Assembly (NCBI GenBank): GCA_963795775.1 | Contig: CAWCJL010000003.1 | Span: forward strand, 558,001 to 622,000 | Length of the DNA stretch: 64,000 bases | Origin: CAWCJL01 sp963795775 | Lineage (GTDB): Bacteria > Acidobacteriota > Terriglobia > Terriglobales > Acidobacteriaceae | Direction: 5' to 3' | Shown here: positions 52,337-61,178 of the stretch, one piece after another | Position numbering within the stretch: position 1 is the first letter of the stretch | Layout: each line of letters begins with the position of its first letter | Translations under genes and position numbers: made by a program | Notes under the pieces: model-generated | Database searches by the model: none | Seen by the model: only the letters and a program-made list of their open reading frames with translations | Told to the model about the DNA's origin: nothing

Positions 52337-53557
52337 ATGTCTCGCAGATCTCAACCAGGAAAGGAGTGGCGGCACGCCTCCCTGCTCCTGGCGGCCGTCG
52401 GCCTTTGGTTTACCGCAGCGCGCGCCCAGAATGCCCCGCAGGCAGAGCTGCAGCAGAAGTTCCATGCAGGCGTCGAGGCCATGCACGCCGGCCGCCCCGA
52501 GGCAGCTGAAGAGGATTTCCGCGCCGTTACCGAGCTTGCGCCGAATATGCCGGAAGGCCATCTGGAACTCGGTATGGCCGAAGTTCGCACCGGCAAGCTG
52601 CAAGCCGCTGTCACATCGATTGAGAAAGCGGTCGCGCTTAATCCGCGCCTGCCAAATGCAAACCTGTTCCTCGCAATTACCTATCATCAGATGAACCAGA
52701 CAGAGCAAGGTCTGGTCGCCATCGATCGCGAACTGGCGCTTAATCCTGACAATCCGGACGCCCTGCTATGGAAGGGCATCCTGTACCTGGCCAAGAACGA
52801 TCCGGATGCGGCCGTGGCGCCGCTGGACCGGGCCGCGCAGCTCTCGCCCAAAGACGCCAACATCCTGGACTACCGCGGCCGGGCTCACCTGCAGGTTTCC
52901 AAGGAAAGCTATCGCGCGCTCTATGAGCTGGATCCGAACTCGTGGCGCGTGCACCGGTTACAGGGGCAGATGTATTCCGATGCTTTCCAGTACAACGACG
53001 CGGCGAAAGAGTTCGAGAAAGCGATCGCGCTGAGCCCGGAGCAAGCAGATCTGTACGAGTCGCTGGGGCATGAATACCAGAAGCTCAATCGCCTGGAACA
53101 GGCAGAGCAGGCGTACAAGAAGGAGCTTTCCCTCGACCCTTCGAATGCGGTGGCCATGTACAGCCTTGGCTCGGTGGAGGTAGACCGCGGCGATGCGAAG
53201 GACGGCGTTCCGCTGCTGCAAAAAGTCGTTTCGGCGTCCCCAGAAACCGTGCCGGCGTATTACTACCTGGGAAAGGGCCAGGCAGACCTGGGCCATATGA
53301 AGGAAGCAGCTTCAGCGCTGGAGCACGTTGTGCAGACCAGCCCGGCAAGCGAGGACGCGGAGCGCTCCTGGTATCAGCTTGGCCATATCTATCGCACGCT
53401 AGGACGCCCAGCAGACGCCAACCATGCCATTCAGCAGTTCTCCAGGCTGAAGCAGCAGATCGACACACAGCGAGCGAATACCGCGCTGCTCTACGACCAT
53501 CCGGAAGAGGCAAAGAAGCAACCGGCGGCAGTGGCAGGTCCGGCCCGGCCGGAGTGA
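52337..53557 (+). CDS. Secreted TPR repeat protein
   Basis: 406 residues with a signal peptide (MSRRSQPGKEWRHASLLLAA to ARAQ). Ten or so TPR units fill the rest (GVEAMHAGRPEAAEEDFRAV, NANLFLAITYHQMNQTEQGL, DALLWKGILYLAKNDPDAAV, ALYELDPNSWRVHRLQGQMY), forming a periplasmic scaffold. It ends about 250 bases before ahcY. No binding partner is evident. Confidence 0.85.
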   Translation: MSRRSQPGKEWRHASLLLAAVGLWFTAARAQNAPQAELQQKFHAGVEAMHAGRPEAAEEDFRAVTELAPNMPEGHLELGMAEVRTGKLQAAVTSIEKAVALNPRLPNANLFLAITYHQMNQTEQGLVAIDRELALNPDNPDALLWKGILYLAKNDPDAAVAPLDRAAQLSPKDANILDYRGRAHLQVSKESYRALYELDPNSWRVHRLQGQMYSDAFQYNDAAKEFEKAIALSPEQADLYESLGHEYQKLNRLEQAEQAYKKELSLDPSNAVAMYSLGSVEVDRGDAKDGVPLLQKVVSASPETVPAYYYLGKGQADLGHMKEAASALEHVVQTSPASEDAERSWYQLGHIYRTLGRPADANHAIQQFSRLKQQIDTQRANTALLYDHPEEAKKQPAAVAGPARPE

Positions 53558-53568
53558 TCTTCTGCCGA

Positions 53569-53590
53569 ACTTGACTTCGCTCAGGACAGG
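53569..53590. repeat. Dispersed repeat copy D, inverted
   Basis: ACTTGACTTCGCTCAGGACA followed by GG; on the other strand CCTGTCCTGAGCGAAGTCAA shares the CCTGAGCGAAG core with copies A and the reverse arm of C. It lies in the leader region of ahcY. Confidence 0.45.
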
Positions 53591-53805
53591 AACCACTCGG
53601 AATACGGTACCCGTCCGTGACGGATGGCAGTCCCCGAAGCGCCCAGATATTGAAGGGAATTCACCTGATTCCCGATTGCGGCCGAGGCGCCGTGCAGAAG
53701 CTTCGTCTCGCCGCAATGATATCCTAGTGGGACATCTACTAGTGTCCAGCAGCCCCAAGGAGTTCCCCCGTACGGCGAGGCTGCGAGTGCACCCGAAAAG
53801 GATCT

Positions 53806-55080
53806 ATGGCGACAACTACTGCGATTTCGCACGATGTGAAGAATCTGGCGTTGGCCGATCAGGGCCGGAAGCGCATCGAGTGGGCAAATGAGTCCATGCC
53901 GGTGCTCGAGAGCATCCGCAAAGAGTTCCAGAAGACACAGCCGCTGAAGGGCATCCGTGTGGCCGCCTGCCTGCATGTGACTACCGAGACAGCGAACCTG
54001 ATGATCACCCTGCGTGACGGCGGAGCCGAGATCGCGCTGTGTGCATCCAATCCGCTTTCCACGCAGGATGACGTGGCCGCGGCACTGGCAGCCCACTACA
54101 ACATCGCCACCTACGCCATCAAGGGCGAGGATAACGATAGCTATTACTCGCACATCCTGGCGGCAATCGACCACCGTCCGCAGGTGACGATGGACGACGG
54201 CTGCGACCTGGTGAGCCTGCTGCACACCAAGCGCCGCGACGCCCTGAGCGGCGTGCTTTGCGGCACCGAAGAGACCACGACCGGCGTGATCCGCCTGCAC
54301 GCGATGCAGAAGGACGGCACGCTGCAGTACCCCGTGATCGCCATCAACGACGCGCTGACCAAGCACATGTTCGACAACCGCTACGGCACTGGCCAGTCCA
54401 CGATTGACGGCGTGGTGCGCGCGACCAATATCCTGCTGGCCGGCTCGAAGTTCGTGGTGGCCGGTTATGGCTGGTGCGGCCGCGGTCTGGCCTCGCGTGC
54501 GCGGGGCATGGGCGCGGACGTGATCGTGACCGAAATCGACCCGACGAAGGCGCTCGAAGCCGTGATGGACGGCTACCGTGTGATGCCCATGAGCGAAGCT
54601 GCCAAGATCGGTGACATCTTCGTGACCGTGACCGGGAACAAGAGCGTCCTGCGCAAGGAACACTTCGAGGCGATGAAGGACGGTGCAATCGTTGCGAACT
54701 CCGGACACTTCAACGTCGAGATCGACATCCCGGCTCTCGAGCAGCTCTCGAAGCAGAAGCGCCAGGTGCGCGAATTCGTCGAAGAGTACGTCCTGGGGAA
54801 CGGCCACAAGGTTCACATCCTGGGCGAAGGCCGCTTGATCAACCTCGCATCCGCCGAAGGCCATCCGGCTTCCGTGATGGATATGAGCTTTGCCAACCAG
54901 GCACTCTCGGTCGAGTATCTGCTCAAGAACCATAAGAACCTGGAAAAAAAGGTCTATTCGGTTCCGGAAGAACTTGACCGCCGCGTAGCCAAGCTGAAGC
55001 TCGAAGCAATGGGCGTTGGCATCGACAAGCTCACGCCGGAACAGGAAGAGTATCTGGCAAGCTGGTCGGAAGGCACCTAG
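53806..55080 (+). CDS. ahcY: Adenosylhomocysteinase
   Basis: 424 residues, the shorter form of S-adenosylhomocysteine hydrolase. It splits SAH to adenosine and homocysteine with bound NAD in the cytosol. CLHVTTETANLMITL, DDGCDLVSLLHTK, YGTGQSTIDGVVRATNILLA and VVAGYGWCGRGLASRARGMG (NAD loop) are visible, as is the C-terminal KLKLEAMGVGIDKLTPEQEE. An AGGA site is near the ATG. The 248-base leader holds a repeat copy but no riboswitch that I can recognise. It is followed by a tiny ORF and a terminator. Confidence 0.96.
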   Translation: MATTTAISHDVKNLALADQGRKRIEWANESMPVLESIRKEFQKTQPLKGIRVAACLHVTTETANLMITLRDGGAEIALCASNPLSTQDDVAAALAAHYNIATYAIKGEDNDSYYSHILAAIDHRPQVTMDDGCDLVSLLHTKRRDALSGVLCGTEETTTGVIRLHAMQKDGTLQYPVIAINDALTKHMFDNRYGTGQSTIDGVVRATNILLAGSKFVVAGYGWCGRGLASRARGMGADVIVTEIDPTKALEAVMDGYRVMPMSEAAKIGDIFVTVTGNKSVLRKEHFEAMKDGAIVANSGHFNVEIDIPALEQLSKQKRQVREFVEEYVLGNGHKVHILGEGRLINLASAEGHPASVMDMSFANQALSVEYLLKNHKNLEKKVYSVPEELDRRVAKLKLEAMGVGIDKLTPEQEEYLASWSEGT

Positions 55081-55097
55081 ACCCACGGAGGAGCGTC

Positions 55098-55151
55098 ATG
55101 CTGGAGCAAACTGCTCTGGCCTGTGGGCTCCTTGCGCTTCTTCTAGCATGA
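55098..55151 (+). CDS. Putative 17-residue hydrophobic peptide just after ahcY
   Basis: The ATG at 55098 is preceded by GGAGGAG at a spacing of five to six bases, 17 bases after the ahcY stop. The peptide is MLEQTALACGLLALLLA, hydrophobic enough to insert in a membrane. It ends at a TGA immediately before the hairpin that terminates ahcY. No homologue is known to me and it is too short to be sure of; the strong ribosome site is the main evidence. Confidence 0.3.
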   Translation: MLEQTALACGLLALLLA

Positions 55152-55183
55152 GAAGGCCCTGGCGAACGCCGGGGCTTTTCTCT
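55150..55183 (+). terminator. Terminator after ahcY
   Basis: AAGGCCCTGGC, loop GAAC, GCCGGGGCTTTT forms a stem with one or two mismatches followed by CTCTTG; it begins at the stop of the tiny ORF. Confidence 0.6.
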
Positions 55184-55274
55184 TGTCTGGATGACGGTGA
55201 GGAGGACGGGCGACGCGCTGGCGTATTTCGCGTCTATATAGAGTGCTCGAGCACGAGCCGGGAACGGAGTCGAT

Positions 55275-56594
55275 ATGGAGTCTGGATTTGGCTGTAACTG
55301 CAGGGCGCAGGTGGGGAGAGTTCTCGCGAGGTCGTGGCGCTGCGGCGTGTTGACAGCGGTGCTTGCGTCCGTTCTGCCCGTGACCGCGCAGATCTCCACT
55401 CCCGCAGCAGACAGCCAGCAAAGTCCGGCGCCTGTGCGTGTCTTCAACGACACGAGCACACCGGCGGCGAAACAGAACAGTGTGCCGTCCTCGCCCGCAG
55501 TTCCCGCCACGGCGCCCACAGTCGCACCCGGAAGCAAGGGACCGGTGCAGGCGATTCAGTTGGCCGCCCCGAACACGGCCAAGCTCGCGGCGCGCAAAGA
55601 TGCGTACTCGGTCAAGGTGTCCGGCAACGATTGGGTGGACGCCGGAGTGGTGCTGGCGCCCCCGGATAGCGCACACTTTACCGCAACGGGGACCGTGACA
55701 CTGGCGGACGGGCGCAAGGCAGATCCGGCAGGAGTGCAGCGTGGCTGGAAGGATCTGGTCCGTCAATTCCCTGCGAACGATGCACCTGCGGGAGCGTTGA
55801 TCGGGCGCATTGGAAACGACCCCGCGGCATTGCCGTTTCTGATCGGCGCGAGCAAGGACCTGGAGGTGGGGACTACCGGGGAACTGTACCTGCGGATCAA
55901 CACCAGCTCCGACCTTGCTCCCTCCGACGGCGCCTTTGAGGTGAAGCTCAAGCTGGGAAAGGCGACCGAGAGTGCGGTGTCTGTTCCCGACCTGAGTGTA
56001 AAATTGTCTCCGTCACTGTTCGCCAATATCCCACGCCGGGTGCAGGATGAGGCTGGCGATCCAGGCGACATGGTGAATTTTGCCCTCATCGGGACGGAAG
56101 CGCAGGTCACAAAGGCCTTCAGCAATGCGGGCTGGGTGAAGGTGGACAAGACGAAGCAGGATGCAATCGTGCACGGTCTGCTGGCTACGCTTGCGCACGA
56201 GTCTTACACGGAAATGCCGATGAGCACGTTGTATCTCTTTGGGCGCTCGCAAGACCTCTCGTATGCTCGGGCCGATCCTATCTCGGTAGCTGCAATCCGC
56301 CATCACCTGCGCGTGTGGAAGACCAACGAGACAGTGGACGGGCGGCCGCTCTGGGTTGGATCCGCGACCCACGACAACGGCTTCGAAAAGGATCAGCGGA
56401 ACGGCGGTGTGACGCACCACATCGATCCGAAGATCGATACGGAGCGGGACTTCATCGAGCAAAGCTTTGCGGCCGCCGGGGATTTGGCAGCGGCGGCCTA
56501 TATCACGCCGGCGAACCCCCTGACCACGGCGCGTACCGCAACTGGCGGCACTTTCGAATCCGATGGGCGCATCGTGGTGATGGACCTGCGCTGA
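55275..56594 (+). CDS. Exported protein with a LecA-like domain and an LssY_C domain
   Basis: 439 residues with a signal peptide (ending ...LPVTAQI). After a Thr/Ala/Pro-rich linker, residues about 108-215 have the PA-IL (LecA)-like beta sandwich with DAGVVLAPPDSAHFTATGTV, GALIGRIGNDPAALPFLIGA, TGELYLRINTSSDL and FEVKLKLG. The C-terminus (residues about 238-435) is the LssY_C domain (VNFALIGTEAQVTKAFSNAG, WVKVDKT, GSATHDNGFEKDQRNGGVTHH). LecA binds galactose; LssY_C is of unknown function. Together they suggest a secreted carbohydrate-linked factor. It is a separate unit downstream of ahcY. Confidence 0.78.
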   Translation: MESGFGCNCRAQVGRVLARSWRCGVLTAVLASVLPVTAQISTPAADSQQSPAPVRVFNDTSTPAAKQNSVPSSPAVPATAPTVAPGSKGPVQAIQLAAPNTAKLAARKDAYSVKVSGNDWVDAGVVLAPPDSAHFTATGTVTLADGRKADPAGVQRGWKDLVRQFPANDAPAGALIGRIGNDPAALPFLIGASKDLEVGTTGELYLRINTSSDLAPSDGAFEVKLKLGKATESAVSVPDLSVKLSPSLFANIPRRVQDEAGDPGDMVNFALIGTEAQVTKAFSNAGWVKVDKTKQDAIVHGLLATLAHESYTEMPMSTLYLFGRSQDLSYARADPISVAAIRHHLRVWKTNETVDGRPLWVGSATHDNGFEKDQRNGGVTHHIDPKIDTERDFIEQSFAAAGDLAAAAYITPANPLTTARTATGGTFESDGRIVVMDLR

Positions 56595-56604
56595 TGTGCT
56601 GTGC

Positions 56605-59067
56605 CTAGTCGCGCAGACTGAGCGAGTTCCCGGAATGAGCGTCCACAAGCGCCCGCGGGTCCTCCTTGAAGCGGACGAGTATCTCGGAAGCGGGCATGGG
56701 TGCTGCGAAAAGGTACCCCTGTACCCGGTCACACTCCAGTTCCTGCAATCGGACGAGCTGTTCTTCCTGCTCGACGCCTTCTGCCACCACGCGCATGCCC
56801 AGGCTGTGTGCCAGAAAGATGATGGCCTGCACGATCGAGTAGGTGCCATTGGGCTCGCAAATGCGCTCGATGAACGAGCGGTCGATCTTGAGGGTCTGCA
56901 CTGGAAGCTGATCCAGATGGCCGAGTGAGGAGTAACCGGTTCCGAAGTCATCTACCGAGAAATGAATGCCCAGACGCGCAAGCGTGTCGATCTGCTGAGC
57001 CACATGGCCGATATTGCGCATCACGGTGGATTCGGTGACTTCCATTTCCAGTAACGTGGGGCTGATACCGCAGCCGGCCAGCACATCGATGATTTGCCGC
57101 GAGAAGTCGAAACGAGTGAGTTGAAGCGGCGACACGTTGAAGGCGATGCGTCCCGGATAGAATCCCTCCCGCTGCCACCGCGTGCACTGCCGGCAGACTT
57201 CTTCCAGCACCCAGTTGCCCAGCGGAACGATGAGGCCGCTCTCCTCCGCGATGGAGATGAAGCGATCGGGATAGATGATGCCGAGTTCAGGGTGACGCAA
57301 GCGCACCAGCGCTTCCAGGCCACACAGATTCAGTTCCATGGTGAACTGCGGTTGGTAATGAAGTTCGAGTCCGCCCTCTTTCAGCGCGCGCCGAAGATAC
57401 ATCTCGAGTTCGTTAGCTTCCGTGGCCGAGACGGTGATCTCATGCGACACCGAGAGCCACTGATTTCCGCCGGACTTCTTGGCTCGGTACATGGCGGTGT
57501 CTGCATCGCGCCACAGAACGGCAGCGTCCGTTCCATGATCCGGGTAAATCGCGATGCCGATGCTCGCGGCCACTTCAATCTCGAAATCATCGATAGCGAT
57601 GGGCGTCTTCATGGCGGCGAGCAGTCCGGAGGCGACGTGCTCCGCGTCCGCCCCGCCGGTAATTTCATCGAGCAGGACCGTGAACTCCTCACCGCCGGTT
57701 CGCGCTACCGTATCAACCGCACGCAAACGCGAGCTGAGCCGGCGCGCTATCTCCTTCAGGCAGGTGTCTCCCGCAGCATGCCCGTAGGTGTCGTTGATCT
57801 GCTTGAATCGGTCCACGTCCAGGCAAAGCAAGGCGGCCTTGTGCCCGTAGCGGCTCGCATGGGAAAGCGTCTGCTGGATGCGGTCTTCGAGCAGTGCGCG
57901 GTTCGGCAGACCCGTCAGGATGTCATGGTTTGCCTGGTACACGAGCTGCTCGTGCAACCGGTGCCGCTCGGTTACATCCTGCATCATGGCGAAGGTGACG
58001 TTTTTGCCCTCGTGCTTGAGCAGGTGGCTGGCGATGTCCACCTGAATGGTGGTTCCATCCTTGCGCAGATGACGCCACGGACCGGAAAGCTGGGTAGGTT
58101 GGCTCGTCCGAAGACTCGCGATAAGGCGCTCGAAGTCTTCGGACGGCCGGATGTCCAGCAGAGTCATCTGCAGAAACTCTTCGCGGGAATAGCCGTAATG
58201 GGCAACGGCAGCATCGTTCACCTGGAGAAAACCCAGCGTGTCCCGGTCATACATCCACATCGGGTGCGGGTTGGACTCGAACAGCATCCGGTAATGCTCG
58301 CTGGCATGACCCGCGGCCAGGATCTCTTCTTCAAGCAGCGTGAGAATCATGCCGAAGGCAACAAAGTACTTGGGCAGATTCCAGATCTCGGGATTTACTG
58401 CAAGACGTGGGGCAATATCGGCGAGCAGTTCACTCGTAGGCCACACCAAAGCCCAGGCATACAGGCTGAGGGCCACGGTGGTCACACCCGCAGAAAGGCG
58501 GCGGATCTCAAATCCGTAAAGGACCGCGTTGAACAGAAAACACTGCGTCAGTACTACGAGCAGCGGTACGTCTGCGTGTGCGTGCTGCACACTCCACACC
58601 AGCCAACTGGCGCAACTGAGCACAGAGACGAAGACCGGCAAGAGAATGTGTTTGTCACGCCGGTAATAACGAACAGCAACCGCGAGCACACCCAGTTCGC
58701 CGAAGCCAGCGAGCAGGGGCTGCCAAGAGGACGCGCCCACCGAGCACACCAGCAACAGGACGAAGCCGAGCCATGGAACACCCAGGGCGATGCCGATGCC
58801 GGTCCAGCGGACCGAGCGGTCCCGGCTGGTGCACACTGCGAGCACGAAACAGATGCCGCACAAAATCAGCGAAGCGAGAGCAACCGCATCGACCAGAGCC
58901 TGCCATGGTTGTGAAACCGAAGGGAAAGCCAGCGCCGCGAAGTGCAGCAGGACGAAGCACCAGCCCGTCAGCCAATAGCGAACCCGCGCCGTGGGCCGCT
59001 TCCTATAGATGGAAGCGAAGAGCAGGACCAGTGAACCGAGGATGACAAGATCAAGCAGTCCGTTCAT
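56605..59067 (-). CDS. Membrane GGDEF-EAL protein with a PAS domain
   Basis: 820 residues from the ATG at 59065-59067, which starts the first transmembrane segment (MNGLLDLVILGSLVLLFAS); a start 13 codons further out is possible. Eight hydrophobic segments fill residues 1-230, followed by PAS (MLFESNPHPMWMYDRDTLG to ERHRLHEQL), GGDEF with an intact GGEEF at the active site (VARTGGEEFTVLLDE) and EAL with EALVRLRHPELG, DDFGTGYSSLGHL and KIDRSFIERI. It should make and degrade cyclic di-GMP; both halves look intact. Convergent with the LecA-like gene. Confidence 0.92.
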   Translation of the reverse strand: MNGLLDLVILGSLVLLFASIYRKRPTARVRYWLTGWCFVLLHFAALAFPSVSQPWQALVDAVALASLILCGICFVLAVCTSRDRSVRWTGIGIALGVPWLGFVLLLVCSVGASSWQPLLAGFGELGVLAVAVRYYRRDKHILLPVFVSVLSCASWLVWSVQHAHADVPLLVVLTQCFLFNAVLYGFEIRRLSAGVTTVALSLYAWALVWPTSELLADIAPRLAVNPEIWNLPKYFVAFGMILTLLEEEILAAGHASEHYRMLFESNPHPMWMYDRDTLGFLQVNDAAVAHYGYSREEFLQMTLLDIRPSEDFERLIASLRTSQPTQLSGPWRHLRKDGTTIQVDIASHLLKHEGKNVTFAMMQDVTERHRLHEQLVYQANHDILTGLPNRALLEDRIQQTLSHASRYGHKAALLCLDVDRFKQINDTYGHAAGDTCLKEIARRLSSRLRAVDTVARTGGEEFTVLLDEITGGADAEHVASGLLAAMKTPIAIDDFEIEVAASIGIAIYPDHGTDAAVLWRDADTAMYRAKKSGGNQWLSVSHEITVSATEANELEMYLRRALKEGGLELHYQPQFTMELNLCGLEALVRLRHPELGIIYPDRFISIAEESGLIVPLGNWVLEEVCRQCTRWQREGFYPGRIAFNVSPLQLTRFDFSRQIIDVLAGCGISPTLLEMEVTESTVMRNIGHVAQQIDTLARLGIHFSVDDFGTGYSSLGHLDQLPVQTLKIDRSFIERICEPNGTYSIVQAIIFLAHSLGMRVVAEGVEQEEQLVRLQELECDRVQGYLFAAPMPASEILVRFKEDPRALVDAHSGNSLSLRD

Positions 59068-59300
59068 TCCAATCCGCTCGCCGGCTCCTTGTTCAGGGCG
59101 TGGCACCTGGCTAGGTCGAAGGTACCCTGCCGGGGCGGGGGCCTCAACATCACGAAAGTTTACTACTGTGGTGACGTGTTCAGTCCAGATATCCGTCGCT
59201 GTTCACGGCAAAGCGCACTCAAGGACGAGCTAGCTCCTGGACAGCTCAGATGCAGGAACGGAGCGGCGCCGACACCACTCCGTTCGCAATTCGCAAACCG

Positions 59301-61079
59301 TTATCGCGGAGGGTGCGATACACCTTCCCCAACCGGACCTTCAGCGGGCCTGCGACGCATCTTGTGCTCCGTCGCATACTGCTGGCCGTGGATCCGAACC
59401 TTCGATTCGTCGATGCGTCCTTCTGTCGGCTGATCGAAAACGGCTCCCGGAATAAGCAGGTAGGTCTCCACTTGTTGACCGGGCGTGCTGCTGGTCCGCA
59501 GATCCACACGGGACGGGTCGATACCCTTCTCCTTCGAAAGGTAAGCCCTGGTGTTCACGGCGCGTTCCGCCGCGGTCATCTGGCCGTCCATTTCAGCCGG
59601 GCCGTGCTCGCCCACAACCACGAGTCTTGCATCGGGCTGGTGATCGAGCGTTAGCGCAATATCGTCCAGACAGGCGCGGCCTTCGTTGTCCACGCGGGCC
59701 GGACGCCGCGGGTCGCGGTTGAAGAGCACCGTGCAGAGGCGCTGGGCAGTGGGAACCGGCGGCACCGGGGGCGCTGAAATCGTAACTGTGGTGGTTGCCT
59801 CCGCTGTCTGGCCCAGATCATCCTGCACGCGGCAGGTGACCGTTACGATGCCCGGAGCCACACCGGCGCTGTTCAACTGCGCGGTGCTGCTATCTCCGCC
59901 GATGTGCCCTGCGGTCGCGCTATAGCTATAGGTAAGCTTCCGTTGAGGGATGCTGGTGACGTACGACGTGATCGTCGAAGGATCGCCGGGGTTGATGGTG
60001 GACGGATTAGCCGAGCACTTGATGGCTGGCGCGGGCGATGCCTTTATAGCGTATGTGGCCGAGCACTGGGCCATCTGCTTACTCTTCGCGCCCTTGGCCA
60101 CGTGCGCTGTGGCCGTGTAGGTGCCGGCAGACAGGCCGTCTGTATTCACAAAGACCACCGGACCGTAGCCCTCGACCTTGCCGCCCGTCAGCTCCCAACG
60201 GTACAGATATTTTGTGTTCGGGTCGTAGTTCTTCGCGTTGGCCGCGACCGTGACCTTTTCGCCGGCGTACACCTCGGCTGGATTGGCATCGCAGGAAAGG
60301 TTCTTTTCCAATCGTGGATTCACGTCGCCTAAACGAAGCACCAGCCCCGCGCTCAATCGGACAGCATTCACGCTGGCCGTGCCGCCGTCCAGCGCATAGG
60401 TCTGCAGCGGACCATAGTTGACGTGCATGTACTCGTAGTCCGCCTGAATCAGACGAAGCGCGAGACGGTCATTGGATTTGGGCAGGATGTAGTCGAGCCC
60501 GCCGCCAGTGGTAAAGCCGTAACCCCAGGTGCAGGGCTGGAAGCGCGGGCCGCCCACCTTGGTGCCGCCGCCCGTCGCGTGCACGAACGGGACCAGGTGC
60601 TCCCCATAGAAAAAGCGATACACCGCCCCACCCTGCGCGCTGAAGAAGCAGTCGTCAGGGCCATTCGGGTGGAAACCGCCCTCCGCCTGGATGCCTACAT
60701 GCTTGGAAAGGTAAGCCGTCGCGCTGACGACAGCGCCCATATCGATGTTACTGTATGTGTAACCGCCGATGTTACCGCTCGGCTTCAGGAACGCATAGCC
60801 GCCGTACAGGTCAACCCGCGAAGCAGGCACTGGCGCTGCCGCATTCACTTGCGGAGCCGGCGCACTCGGATTGTTTGCGTCTTCATCCGCAGCAGCCGGT
60901 GCCGTGATGTTGGCCGAAGCCGATGCGCCTCGCGACGACGCAGCGGCAGCACGAGCCGGTTTCGTCTCGCCCTCCCGGAGAACAGGCGAAGCCTGCGCGG
61001 CCGCAGAACCGGCCAGAAGGCCAGCGGCTAACGAGCCCCAGACAAGCGTTTCAGCTATTCCCCTTGGGAGTGCGTGCAT
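59301..61079 (-). CDS. OmpA-family outer-membrane protein with Ig-like repeats
   Basis: 592 residues from the ATG at 61077-61079 (GAGG nine bases upstream). A signal peptide and an Ala/Pro-rich linker lead to a beta-barrel (residues about 72-250: VDLYGGYAFLKPSGNIGG, VGIQAEGGFHPNG, AVRLSAGLVLRLGDVN), two or three Ig/PKD-like domains (SCDANPAEVYAGEKVTVAAN, CSANPSTINPGDPSTITS, VTVTCRVQDD) and an OmpA-like peptidoglycan-binding end (RRPARVDNEGRACLDDIALTL, ARLVVVGEHGPAEMDGQMTA). It should link outer membrane and wall. Strand neighbour of the NHL protein. Confidence 0.83.
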   Translation of the reverse strand: MHALPRGIAETLVWGSLAAGLLAGSAAAQASPVLREGETKPARAAAASSRGASASANITAPAAADEDANNPSAPAPQVNAAAPVPASRVDLYGGYAFLKPSGNIGGYTYSNIDMGAVVSATAYLSKHVGIQAEGGFHPNGPDDCFFSAQGGAVYRFFYGEHLVPFVHATGGGTKVGGPRFQPCTWGYGFTTGGGLDYILPKSNDRLALRLIQADYEYMHVNYGPLQTYALDGGTASVNAVRLSAGLVLRLGDVNPRLEKNLSCDANPAEVYAGEKVTVAANAKNYDPNTKYLYRWELTGGKVEGYGPVVFVNTDGLSAGTYTATAHVAKGAKSKQMAQCSATYAIKASPAPAIKCSANPSTINPGDPSTITSYVTSIPQRKLTYSYSATAGHIGGDSSTAQLNSAGVAPGIVTVTCRVQDDLGQTAEATTTVTISAPPVPPVPTAQRLCTVLFNRDPRRPARVDNEGRACLDDIALTLDHQPDARLVVVGEHGPAEMDGQMTAAERAVNTRAYLSKEKGIDPSRVDLRTSSTPGQQVETYLLIPGAVFDQPTEGRIDESKVRIHGQQYATEHKMRRRPAEGPVGEGVSHPPR

Positions 61080-61178
61080 ACTTTTGAATCCTCGAAACCT
61101 CAACAGAGATGGAGAGCGAATGTGCAAGCCCTTGCTTTTTAGGCACGGGCGGCAGAGTTTGCGCTGTTCATCCTGCTC

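Noticed and set aside
53558..53805. SAH riboswitch in the ahcY leader
   Set aside because: I compared the leader with the SAH aptamer consensus by eye and did not find the conserved core; a covariance search would settle it.
57094..58914. 606-codon open frame antisense to the GGDEF-EAL gene
   Set aside because: No recognisable domain, and the minus strand has complete GGDEF and EAL motifs.
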